From NCBI GenBank assembly GCA_027924585.1, contig BSBM01000822.1, positions 824,001 through 888,000 on the forward strand: 64,000 bases of DNA, written 5' to 3'. Position numbers and translations under genes: made by a program. This DNA is from Larix kaempferi (taxonomy: Eukaryota; Streptophyta; Pinopsida; Pinales; Pinaceae). Below are positions 12,901 through 22,954 of this stretch, piece after piece (the first letter of the stretch is position 1; each line of letters begins with the position of its first letter). Under the pieces are notes generated by a model, which did no database searches, was not told the origin of the DNA, and saw only the letters and a list, made by a program, of their open reading frames with translations.

Positions 12901-13583
12901 TTTTTGAAATCCTTCTTGTTTGAATGAGAGAACTTCTTTTGGAAGAAGGGTTTCTTTCCTTTCTTCATTCTTGCCGTGAGGGCAAGATTTTCTTCTTTGA
13001 TGTACACTGACTTGCTCTGGATTCGCCCGTCCTCTTGGAGGCAATCATGCCACAACCTTTCGAAGTTGGGTTGTACCTCTCATCCATTTACTACAGCCAA
13101 GAATGTTTCCCATGAGGATGGGAGACCATCAATAACGGTTTGGAGAAGATCATATTCATCCACCACTACTCCAATACTAGCAAGTTGATCTCTTACCTGA
13201 GAGATATTGGAGAAGAAGGAGGCCAATGTCTCGTCCGTCTCCATATTTAAGTTTCGAAGCTTATTCTTCAATGCCCTATTTTGACTCAGGGCCTTCTTCT
13301 CATATATATTGGTCAATGTATCATAACATTCTTCCGCGGTCTTCAGCGGTGTGATCACGAGCATCAAGTTATCTTTTACCAAATCATAGATGATCTGTTT
13401 AGCCTTAGCTTGATTCTTCTTGAAGTTGATGTGCCCTGCATTAGATGTAGGATCCTCCACCATAGTGGATACGTAGCCATCCAATTCATGTTCCTCTAGG
13501 ATGTTGAGAATCGTATCCCTCCAAGTGTTGAATTTTGAGGTTCCCTCAATACGATCTTCCGGTCGTACAAAGATTGATGCCAT
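9980..13583 (-). pseudogene. Element A, internal copy 2: gag through truncated RNase H (degenerate)
   Basis: This copy has the complete gag N-terminus. The likely start is ATG at 13583, reading MASIFVRPEDRIEG and followed by a UBN2-type copia gag. The upstream TTG at 13592 is unlikely to be used. Gag is broken by one in-frame TGA at 13080-13082 and then continues to a zinc knuckle near 12870 (last Cys replaced by Tyr). The protease again shows DNGA. Pre-integrase, integrase (HSDVCGPM, FIDDFSR) and RT (MYVDDLFLTG, near 10530-10555) follow, with stops and shifts. RNase H is cut after SDYYYSL at 9980. Stops before QNGVAERKN and after the RT block ending QQPQ are shared with copy 1, so they predate the duplication. 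Confidence 0.9.
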
Positions 13584-13677
13584 AGTCTTCAAATCTTGTG
13601 CTCAACTTCTCAGGATCTACGTAGCCTCTAGATGGCATGCAAAACTGAGTTCCTTCATGCCCTGAGCTCTGATACCA
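13575..13677 (-). promoter_or_regulatory. Element A inner leader with inner primer-binding site
   Basis: This is the untranslated leader directly upstream of the gag ATG, ending in a 14-base tRNA-Met-type primer site (13664-13677, minus strand TGGTATCAGAGCTC). It sits beside the LTR-end fragment at 13678-13951. The same leader and primer site occur again at 13953-14055, so this element carries two primer sites. Confidence 0.88.
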
Positions 13678-13951
13678 TGTTGAAATTGGTTGAGCTTTGA
13701 TATTTTATTCTTTAATATGCAGATACTTGAAGCAGGGATATAATTCAATCCATGAAATTCATACAACCATAACACAAGATATACCCTGGGGAAAATCATC
13801 AAAATTATGAGAACAAAAACCCCAGCAATTCCTCTCAGTATAGTATAATGGATAGCAGAGAATTCTTTCTTTTACAACATAGAAGATTGCTTTCGGAAGA
13901 TAAGAGATCACCAAAATTCTTGGTAAAGATACAGAAGCAATAGAGAAGAGA
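13678..13951 (-). repeat. Element A extra LTR-end (U5-side) fragment
   Basis: These 274 bases match the internal-side end of the A LTR, beginning TGTTGAAATTGG like 14056 onward. The match stops abruptly within AGAGAAGAGA, where the leader copy begins. The TATA box is not included. The fragment lies wholly downstream of the predicted transcription start, so it could derive from transcript sequence. It looks like part of a duplicated U5, primer-site and leader unit, not a separate insertion. Confidence 0.88.
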
Positions 13952-13952
13952 C

Positions 13953-14055
13953 TGATGCCATAGTCTTCAAATCTTGTGCTCAACTTCTCAGTATCTATGT
14001 AGGCTCTAGCTAGCATGCAAAATTGAGCTCCTTCATGCCCTGAGCTCTGATACCA
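13953..14055 (-). promoter_or_regulatory. Element A outer leader with outer primer-binding site
   Basis: This is a second copy of the leader. It includes a duplicate gag start (ATG at 13961 followed by GCA TCA) that reads into the LTR fragment instead of gag. The primer site at 14042-14055 directly abuts the 5' LTR and is the one in the standard position. The duplicate ATG would act as an upstream start codon in any transcript from the 5' LTR. Confidence 0.87.
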
Positions 14056-15521
14056 TGTTGAAATTTGGTTGAGCTTTGATCTTTTATTCTTTTATATGCA
14101 GAGACTTGAAGCAATGAGATAATTCAATCCATGAAATTCATACAACCATAACACAAGATATACCCTGGGGAAAATTATCAAAATTATGAGAACAAAAACC
14201 CCAACAATTCCTCTGAGTATAGTATAATGGATAGCAGAGAATGCTTTCTTTTACAACATAGAAGATTGCTTTCTGAAGATAAGAGATCACCAAACTTCTT
14301 GGTAAATATATGGAAGCAATAGAGAAGAGAGATCAATCAGATGTGTGTCCAGCACAACAATAACAAGCACAAACAATACCCTGCACAAAGAGAAGCACCC
14401 TTCCTTCAATGGAGAAGAGAATTCGCTTCACACTGGATTCAACAATCTTGTATATCATATTTATACATTCTTCTCTTCTATTTTTAACTTCTAACTTTAG
14501 GATAAACTCGCCCTCAAACTGGATGTATTAATCTTGCATGGAGTGGTGCGCCCCACTTCTCATGCAGTGCTTCATCTCACCGAGCTGTCACTTAGGATGA
14601 ACTCGCCTCTTAACTGAAAACTTGCCCACTTAGTTAGGTGGCTAACTTAAGTGTCAACATGCAAGTGTCACAACTCACATGTCATATTTTCGTTTAACAT
14701 AAGTGTCGTCATGCAATAACACTTAGTTAATTAGATATTCTTTATTGTCAATTAGTTAACTCTCTTTAACTGAAGTGTCGTCTTTTAGTTTAACTAAAGT
14801 GAAAATACTTTAGTTAACTAGTCCCTTTTATTTAACACTCAGTTAATTGAAATCGTGCTGATTGATTTACATGAAGTGACCACTTTGTGTTCTTTAGTTA
14901 ACTGAGACATATCTTTAACTGATGCTTTAACTGGAGCATTGATACTTAACTGGATCTTTATAACTGAATCTTTAATAATTTGAGTTCTCTTTAATTAGTT
15001 GAAGTGTCTGCATGGGAAATTTTGAATTTTCTTGATCTCTATGCTTTATCTTTTATTTCTTTATCTCTTACTGCATGGCCAATATGTGATAACTTTAATT
15101 ATCCATCACATTACATTATACTAAGAAGAATTATCGGATGTTGTGATCATATTATCTTATTTCGGACCAAATGATCATATGTTACAGTAATTCACTTTAG
15201 AGGTGGTCAATCTCTAAAGGAGACTTAATAGCAATCTGGTGATCATGGTTAATAATATATCACACAACATTAAATGCTTTTAACAAGTAAAGCATGACCT
15301 TTATACGGAAGGTTCACATGATAATCATGACTTGATACACACAAGTTCGGAGCCTTTTCCAACAAGAATTTACAACATCATTACTTTGATCAATTACCTC
15401 TATAAGGGAGGAATAACCTTTACATGAAAGGCAATCAAAGTGCTCACCTCTATACGGGAGGATCAATCTTGACTACACAAGATTGGTTTGGAGAATGTCT
15501 CTTGATGTTGTATATTTAACA
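14056..15521 (-). repeat. Element A right LTR (5' LTR)
   Basis: This 1,466-bp LTR is the partner of 4970-6470. The TATA box (TATAAATA) is at 14458-14465 on the minus strand, which would start transcription toward gag. It has four of the six short hairpin units found in the left LTR, around 15297-15460. It ends at 15521 and is followed by the TSD TGATA. Confidence 0.93.
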
Positions 15522-15526
15522 TGATA

Positions 15527-16280
15527 AACATAGATTCGGTTCGTTTTTCTCTTCTTGCTTGAAGAAGGGACGGATTGAACTCCCTTTTGAGATGATTGTG
15601 CTTCTAGAGGAGGTGTGAGGTCTTCGGACCGTTGCTTCTCGTATTTCCAAAATACTTGTATTTCGCTGGTACTGATTTTGAGAAATGTTTCCCATGACAG
15701 AGGGGCATAGTGTGTCTCTATAGTGTCACATATAATAATTTTAACTAGACCACAAAGATATAGGGAATTTGGTTTCCTAACTAAAATTTGGTACTCATGA
15801 TGGAAAGAGACCTGAATAAAAACCATAGAAGACTGATGTTTCACCCTAGTCTCTCTCAGTGGAGGTTTCTGAGTTCAGAATATGAAAATGGTAGGCATGC
15901 ACGAAGGCATATCTCCCATCACAAGTGATGTACTTAATTATTATTAGAGCGATCTCTCCCCATGGCTCTGAAAGTGAATCTCTCCTCACACTTCCTCAAA
16001 TTTCTTCATACTTTTCTGTGAACCTAAAAAATGGTTTTTTATCTTTCTGGCCATGATCCTGGTCGTTTTTGTCCCACTTCATGCCCTTAGGTAACTCAAT
16101 AACCTTGTTGATTATGTATTCATTAAGATCTATCAAAACCCCTTTTATTGAGGTTTGACATGTGTTCTCGTCAATTTTTCTCAAATTACTAGCAAATTCC
16201 TCTGTTATCCCATCATGGTACCCATCCTTGAGACTTAAGAAAATATAAGAAGCTGCTGCAACTACCAGGAAGAAGCTCAC
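15527..16280 (-). pseudogene. ORF-X, 5' part: unknown coding-like sequence interrupted by element A
   Basis: There are two minus-strand open stretches. The first (15996-16280, about 94 codons) contains ASNLRKIDENTCQTSIKGV and a following LP-G-xx-W pattern. It loosely recalls ORFs carried by plant retroelements, but I cannot assign it. It ends in a TGA and is followed, after another stop near 15880, by a second stretch opening near 15871. That stretch runs into the element A insertion site with a Ser/Lys/Arg-rich tail (SSKKRKTNR). The frame is kept into 4969 and below when A is skipped. No start codon is certain, since the GTG at 15844 is not a plausible plant start. Confidence 0.5.
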
Positions 16281-16333
16281 AGAATGCTATATCAAGCTGA
16301 AAAGATTAAATGCTTGGAGAAAAGAGGCCAAAT

Positions 16334-16842
16334 AAATTCCTTTGAATCTTCCCAAAAGGTCCACCGTTGAGCTCAAGTTACACTTCGTGCTTTTGGATAA
16401 TTGTCAGAAGGCAAATAAAAAGTTACAGGAAGAAGTTAATGAGTCCATCACTGAATGTGAGGATATTCAAAAAGGTATTTGCAAGGCTTTTGGAAAGTGT
16501 CATCTACCCTCTCCTTGCACCATTGAAGAATTAGTACCAAAAGAGCAGCGTTTAGTGGAGCTGAGAACTATTAAAGACAAAGATATCACTGCCATTAAAA
16601 GTATGGACACCCTAAATGTAGAATATCTCAGGGAGCGAATATTAGAAGCCACGGTGAAGATTTTTTACTTAGGAAATGGCCACACCACAACAACCAAAGG
16701 ATTGAATTCTATGGACAAAGATATAACTCTTCATGAAGTAGCTTTGAAATTATTGGAGCCTCAGCAACTAAATGTAATAGCTTGTGAAAGTGGTCTATGG
16801 GATGATTACATCCAAAGTCAAGCAAACGCACCATCAAACTAA
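16334..16842 (+). CDS. Hypothetical protein fragment, 166+ codons, unknown family
   Basis: This uninterrupted plus-strand frame ends at TAA 16840-16842. It is hydrophilic and helix-prone: an N-terminal KANKKLQEEVNESITECED segment looks coiled-coil, followed by KGICKAFGKCHLPSPCTIEE and a C-terminal half with LHEVALKLLEPQQL. It has no ATG near its 5' edge. The frame opens after a TAA at 16333-16335, and upstream codons in the same frame (about 16255-16332) still look coding (KKLTECYIKLKRLNAWRKE). The true 5' part is therefore probably lost or disrupted. Its neighbour ORF-X is on the opposite strand. It could be an accessory ORF of an old retroelement or a host pseudogene; I do not recognise it. 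Confidence 0.4.
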
Positions 16843-17104
16843 TGTAATATTGTAATTTTGTTTTTTTATTTTATTTTATCCATTTATGTTGCAACCACAA
16901 AAGACAAAATTGTGAAAAACCAAAGGGTTGAAGGGAATATGAAGTGATAGGTCATGTTAAGAAAAAATTTGTAAATATAAAAAAAAAAAAAAAGAGATGA
17001 AGAAGGGGATTTTTTCCGGTGAAAGATTGGATTAGTATAATTTTTGTAAGAAAATACTTTTTTCTAATAAGAAAAGACAATTTTGTTGGGTGAAAGCGTA
17101 TATG
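16843..17104. other. Short unassigned spacer
   Basis: This is AT-rich sequence with a 15-base adenine run near 16980, between the ORF ending at 16842 and the left target duplication of element B. No feature is recognised. Confidence 0.5.
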
Positions 17105-17109
17105 GATTG

Positions 17110-19110
17110 TGTAATGTCCCTTATTAGGAATTTTATTAAAATGGCAATTTTTCACTTTTTTTCCTAGTTCGACCTTTGACTAGTTTTGAGCTCTAGGTCT
17201 CTAAATTGCTCCAATTGCTTCCAAATCTTCTCAGAAGGTATATGGATGATGTTAGAACATAAATATGTGTTCCAGGGATGCTTTTGGACCTTTAAAATAC
17301 TTCTACAAATCCTCTTTCGATTCTTTCCAATGGAGGGAACTTTACTAGTAATTTCTCTTTGACTAGTATTGGTCTCTAGGTCTCAAATTGGCTCCAAATG
17401 CCTTCAAATATTCAAGGAAGGTGTATGACTGATATTAGGACTTGAATATGATGTTTAGGAATGAGATATAACCCTCAAAATACTTCTCCAAACTTGATTT
17501 ATATTCTGGTAAATGTATGGGATTTTAACTAGTAATTTGTGCATCAAATCCCCCCTGGGTAACATTGAAAATGGCCTCCCAAATGATTCCAAAATCCCTC
17601 GAATTTCTGAACAGAGGTAGGGAATGTATTAAGGATGTTATTAAGATCTCATTTTCACCATTAATTTATTATTATATCTTTTCCAACCCTCTCCCATTTA
17701 GCTGCAAAAATCACCCATTCGACCCTTGGGGAAATGGCACTATTTCTTCTCCCAATGCAATTAAACTGAGTAAAAATACTTCAAATGCTCAAGTACAATA
17801 CATGAAACTTGTAAAATACATCCATGGAAGTCCATTAATCACAAATGTATCAGATAATCATCCATTCATTTGAAATCATCAACATTACATTGGTTCACAA
17901 CAAGGTAGTGGGGAAATGGCACTGTTCTTTCATTAAAAATGAGATTTATACATTTCTACTTGGAATTTCGACCTGAAAATTTATGGAGATGAAGAAAAGA
18001 GTATTTAATTCATATTAAAAAATAAATTGAGCATTAGAATCTCCCCCAAAGAGTACAATAGCTCACCAAAAGCGCCCTCCCTCAAGGATCAAGAATATGC
18101 CATCAAAACTGGAAATGGTTGAAGGAGTGAGCTGCAATAGAAGAAACCATGAGATACCCTGTAGCTTACACCTGAAAATAAAGACTCCATTAAAGCTCCA
18201 AATGAAAGGTCTGAATGTCCTTTCCAATTACCAACTTGGATGGGAATCTTTCACCCTCGAAATTGGCTAAGGCAAGAAACTAGTCATCCACTAGCTCTCC
18301 CTCTTCACAAATGCAATTGCAAATTCTACAAATGATCAAAAGCTGGTTTCATTCTTTGTTATTGAAATTTATAAACTTCTAATGTCCTCCATGGGTCAAA
18401 TTCCTTCCAAGAGACTCATGTCAACTCAAGTTGGGAAAAAATTCCAAAGAATGCCACTTGTACAACAATTCCTAGTTTCCCACTTCCACCAAATCACATG
18501 TGGAAGCATCTTAGCTTCCCTAACTTCCTTGAGCACCCTCTTGGATGATATTTTTAAATCAGCCTTCAGGTCTGATTTATGTCATGGGTGTCATAGCATC
18601 TTCATCATTGTTGTCGTAGAGCTAGGGAATCTAGCTCAAGTGTCCCACTAGCTCCAAATTGCCTCTTCCTCTTCCATGGGAGTTACTCCTCCTCTATATT
18701 TCGACCTTGGATGAGTCGTGCCATGAATAATACCTTTTGAACTCCCCCAAGTATGTTACCATTCACCTTGAATTCAAATTGGTGAGAGAATGATGCCAAG
18801 TGTAGTGGGAAAATCTAGCCATATGTGGGTCCCACTTCCTCCATGTGTCTTCATGATCAAATGCCACTTTGATTTTCACTTGTATATATTTATTTAGATC
18901 CTTTATTAAATATTTATGCCATTCTAATGTTCAAACATCATTTATTATCCCCCTTATTCCAAATCCCAAGGCTTCCACCCCAAACCTAGGAAACTAGTAA
19001 TTTTTCTCCTTGGCAATTATTTGACCCTTAACATCAATTTGACAAACTCTAATGAATATGGTCAATGTGATTAGGCCATTGTGACCCAATACCAAATTTG
19101 GGACATGACA
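17110..19110 (-). repeat. Element B left LTR (3' LTR)
   Basis: This 2,001-bp LTR is closely similar to 20926-22949. Near its left end it contains an internal direct duplication of roughly 170 bp: a unit beginning ACTAGTNTTGRKCTCTAGGTC occurs around 17180 and again around 17360. The open frames inside (for example 17565-17873 and 18382-18651) recur in the partner LTR with frameshifts, so they are not genes. Confidence 0.92.
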
Positions 19111-20925
19111 AATCCTCCCTTCCCAATATTGCTTGTCCTCAAGCAATTTCAAACATGGGTGTTGAAGAACCTGCTTTCTGTATAATTCTTTGAAGTTGCC
19201 ATTGAATTGCCCAACCTTGAGTCTTTGAGTTTCCATGAAGATTTTAGAGAGGAACCACCATGCTTGCTGCTGCACTACTCTGATAAAAATCACTTTATTA
19301 AGTGGGAAATCCATCTCCCATACTGCTTGTTTCCCCAAAAAAATTGAACCCAATGAGATAAAAATTATTCCAGGGTCCCATTGCTTGTATTGCACCCCAA
19401 CAATTAAGAGTGCTCTCCAACCCACACCATTAGATAAGAGGATTCCTGGATCCCATTTTCTTGTATGAATTCTTCCAATCATCATGAGTACAAAGTATAT
19501 ATCATCAAATTACATAAAAACATAATGAAAATGTCCATCAAGGAGATGCTTCATCAAAGAGTCATGAAAGTACTTATACCTCCAAGCAAGTAGACCACCG
19601 TGTTCCAGGTGCATACAATCTTCAAGTGTCCAATCAAATCTGCTCCAATGACATAGGTGAGGATCCCATCTCCAATAATGTTGCTCCAAAAGGATGTGAT
19701 ATGCATCAAAATAGTCAACCATGTATTCTTTCATCCAAGAAGTGAATGAAGAATCTCCACTAAAATATGAACCGAATAATTAGCAGAAAAAACAAGGAGA
19801 CTTCAAAGGACTCAAAGAAGTCTCACCCATACATCCATGAATGTGAGAATCATAAAGATATAACAAAGTATGTGGCTTCCAAAAAAAATATTCTTCAAGC
19901 ATAAATCTATTCACCCTGGTTTTGGATGAAGTTCCTCCAACATCAAATGAACCAAGTGTTGAGCGAGAAAAACCATGAGTCTTCAAGTGACTCGAATGCG
20001 TATCATAGGTGCATCCATGTAGATGTGCATCATCATAAAATAACAAAGGATGCTGCTGCAAATGTGAATAAGAATGTGCTCCAACCATGTCATCATAAAA
20101 AGTAAATCTAGGAGTTCCATACTCCTCATGTGGCACCATAAAAAGAAAACCCTTTAACCCATACTTCATTGAGTCTAATGCTGCAAAACATGGAATTGTA
20201 GGATGTAAGAGAATGAACTAACTCACCCAAATGATAAAAAAGTGCATAAATTTCATCATGGGAAGGATCCATATGGGTAGTATCATGCAGCTGCTTCAAA
20301 GGTGTGAAACCTTTGTCATAGATTGGTTCCAATGCAGATGAATCATGCTCTTCTTTAAAAATTGCATAACCTTCATCAAGAGACAATTCAAGTTCCTCTT
20401 CCACCACATCAAGTGTTTGGATCTCTAAATGATCTTCAATATTTTCAATAGAATCTTCTTCATGCTTATGTGATGTCTCTTCATCTTTTTCAGAGCCACT
20501 TGGGAGTGAATTTCCATCCTCTTCATGTACTACTTCTTCTACTTCACCTATTTCAGAACTAGGTGGTTCATGGGTCTCTTCCTTTTTCTCCTTCAAGCAA
20601 ACTAATGCATTTTTCCCCTTGGTTTTCTTAAAATCAATAATTTCTCTCGCAAGTTCGATAGCCAACAATTTGAATCCTTCCTTAAGTTGCTTGGTCATAT
20701 CTTCAACAATTGTTTTCATGATTTTTATATGCTCCTCACCATCATATTAGGTTCCCTTTTCATACCTAGTCATAGTTTCCTCAAAACATTTGCTCTTCTT
20801 CTCCTACTTTTTTTTTCCTCTTCAACAAAAGCACTTTTGGTTTCAATATCTAATGGTGGTACCTGACTTCTTGTCCTCATGAATATAAGACCACATCAGG
20901 TGCCAAGATCATGCTCTGGTACCAT
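19111..20925 (-). CDS. Element B internal region: acidic ORF and degenerate downstream frames, no pol
   Basis: Leftward from the primer site, the main frame is 20719 to 20126 (197 codons, ATG start). Its N-terminal part is amphipathic (EDMTKQLKEGFKLLAIELAR). A long Glu/Asp/Ser-rich section follows (EEKKEETHEPPSSE) and then repeated DEGYAIF and DEIYALF motifs. Downstream frames at 19780-20169, 19510-19734 and 18994-19485 hold repeated tyrosine-, histidine- and aspartate-rich stretches (DSHIHGC, DAHLHGC) and end near the PPT. No zinc knuckle or enzyme motif is present. It may be a gag-derived or captured sequence; function unknown. Confidence 0.6.
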
Positions 20926-22949
20926 TGTAATGTCCCGTGTTAGGAATTTGATTAAAATGGCAATTTTCAATTTTTTTCCCTAGTTCGACCTTTGACTAGT
21001 TTTGAGCTCTAGGTCTCCAAATTGCTCCAATTGCTTCCAAATATTCTAAGAATGTATATGGATGATGTTAGAACATAAATATGTGTTTCAGGAATGCTTT
21101 TGGATCTTTAAAATACTTCTGCAAATCTTCTTTTGATTATGTCCAATGGAGGGAACTTTACTAGTAATTTCCCTTTGAGTAGTATTGGTCTCTAGGTCTC
21201 AAATTGGCTCCAAATGCCTTCAAATATTCAAGGAAGGTGTATGAATGATATTAGGACTTGAATATGATGTTCAGGTATGAGATATAACCCTCAAAATAAT
21301 TCTGCAAACTTGATTTATATTCTGGTCAATGTATGAGATTTTAACTAGTAATTTGTGCATCAAATCCCCCCTGGGTAACATTGAAAATGGCCTCCCAAAT
21401 GATTCCAAAATCCATTGAATTTATGAAAAGAGGTAGGAAATGTATTAAGGATTTTATTAAGGTCTCATGTGCACCATTAATTTATTATTATATCTTTTCC
21501 AACCCTCTCCCATTCAGCTGCAAAAATCACCCATTCGACCCTTGGGAAATGGCACTATTTCTTCTCCTAATGCAATTAAACTGAGTAAAAATACTTCAAA
21601 TGCTCAAGTACAATACATGAAACTTGTAAAATACATCCATGGAAGTCCATTAATCAGAAATGTATCATAGAATCATCCATTCATTTGAAATCATCAGCAT
21701 TACATTGATTCACAACAAGGTAGTGGGGAAATGGCACCGTTCTTTCATTAAAAATGAGATTTATACATTTCTACTTGGAATTTCGACCTGAAACTTTCTG
21801 GAGATGAAGAACAGAGTATTTAATTCATATTAAAAAATAAATGGGGCATTAGAAGCTCCTCCAAAGAGTACAATAGCTCACCAAAAATGCCCTCCCTCAA
21901 GGATCAAGAATATGCCATCAAAACTGGAAATGGTTGAAGGAGTGAGCTGCAATAGAAGAAACCATGAGCTACCCTGTATCTTACACCTGCAAAAAAGACT
22001 CCATTAAATATACAAATGAAAGTTCTGAATGGCCTTTCCAATTACCAACTTGGATGGGAATCTTTCACCCTCGAAATTGGCTAAGGCAAGAAACTAGTCA
22101 TCCACTAGCTCTCCCTCTTCACAAATGCAATTGCAAATTCTACAAATGATCAAAAGTTGGTTTCATTCTTTGTTATTGAAATTTATAAACTTCTAATGTC
22201 CTCCATGGGTCGAATTCCTTCCAAGATACTCATGCCAACTCAAGTTGGGAAGAAATTCCAAAGAATGTCACTTGTACAACAATTCCTAGTTTCCCACTTC
22301 CACCAAATCACATGTGGAAGCATCTTAGCTTCCCTAACTCCCTTGAGCGCCCTCTTGTAGGATATTTTTAGCCCTGACATGTCATATATGTCATATGTCA
22401 GCCTTCAGGTCTGATTTGTGTCATAGGTGTCATAGCATCTTCATCATTGTTGTCATAGAGCTAGGGAATCTAGCCCAAGTGTCCCACTAGCTCCAAATTA
22501 CCTCTTCCTCTTCCATGGGAGTTACTCTTCCTTTATATTTCGACCTTGGATGAGTCATGCCATGAATAATACCTTTTGAACTCCCCCAAGTATGTTACCA
22601 TTCACCTTGAATTCGAATTGGTGATAGAATGATGCTAAGTGTAGTGGGGAAATCTAGCCATATGTGGGTCCCACTTCCTCCATGTGTATTCATGATCAAA
22701 TGCCACTTTGATTTTCACTTGTATATATTTATTTAGATCCTTTATTAAATATTTATGCCATTCTAATGTTCAAACATCATTTATTATCCCCCTTATTCCA
22801 AATCCCAAGGCTTCCACCCCAAACCTAGGAAACTAGTAATTTTCCTCCTTGGCAATTATTTGACCCTTAACATCAATTTGACAAACTCTAATGAATATGG
22901 TCAATGTGAGTAGGCCATTGTGACCCAATCCCAAATTTGGAACATGATA
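20926..22949 (-). repeat. Element B right LTR (5' LTR)
   Basis: This 2,024-bp partner of 17110-19110 differs from it by scattered substitutions and short indels. One such indel is an extra segment containing TGACATGTCATATATGTCAT near 22380. Its terminal dinucleotide has mutated from CA to TA at 22948-22949. Confidence 0.92.
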
Positions 22950-22954
22950 GATTG

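Larger units (their letters stand above)
4970..15521 (-). mobile_element. Element A: Ty1/copia LTR retrotransposon with internal duplication, TSD TGATA
   Basis: This element is complete from end to end. It is bounded by LTRs beginning TG and ending CA at 4970-6470 and 14056-15521, with a perfect 5-bp target duplication TGATA (4965-4969 and 15522-15526). It is transcribed on the minus strand, so the right LTR is the 5' LTR. A primer-binding site matching the initiator tRNA-Met type (TGGTATCAGAGCTC) lies directly inside the right LTR, and a purine tract lies directly inside the left LTR. Domain order protease, integrase, RT, RNase H identifies Ty1/copia. At 10.55 kb it is roughly double the usual size because 3,089 bp of gag-pol is present twice, and the LTR-end/leader unit is also duplicated. 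Shared stop codons make it non-autonomous. Confidence 0.95.
17110..22949 (-). mobile_element. Element B: non-autonomous LTR retrotransposon with 2-kb LTRs, TSD GATTG
   Basis: The LTRs at 17110-19110 and 20926-22949 begin TGTAATGTCCC and end in GGGACATGACA; the right copy has decayed to AACATGATA. The 5-bp duplication GATTG is perfect (17105-17109 and 22950-22954). On the minus strand a Met-type primer site TGGTACCAGAGC (20913-20924) lies one base inside the right LTR, and a purine-rich tract (19111-19128) abuts the left LTR. Transcription is therefore leftward. The internal region is only about 1.8 kb and has no protease, integrase, RT or RNase H, so it must depend on another element. A solo LTR of the same family lies at 57561-59676. 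Confidence 0.93.

Noticed and set aside
6471-15521. Two separate copia elements in tandem sharing an LTR
   Set aside because: There is no LTR between the two internal copies (junction at 9963-9979), and only one TSD pair surrounds the whole, so it is one element with an internal duplication.
17565-17873. 102-codon plus-strand ORF in the left LTR of element B
   Set aside because: The same sequence in the partner LTR (21381-21670) is frameshifted, and it lies on the strand opposite to element B's transcription; it is LTR sequence open by chance.
18382-18651. 89-codon plus-strand ORF
   Set aside because: It lies inside an LTR and is not preserved in the other two B-family LTRs.
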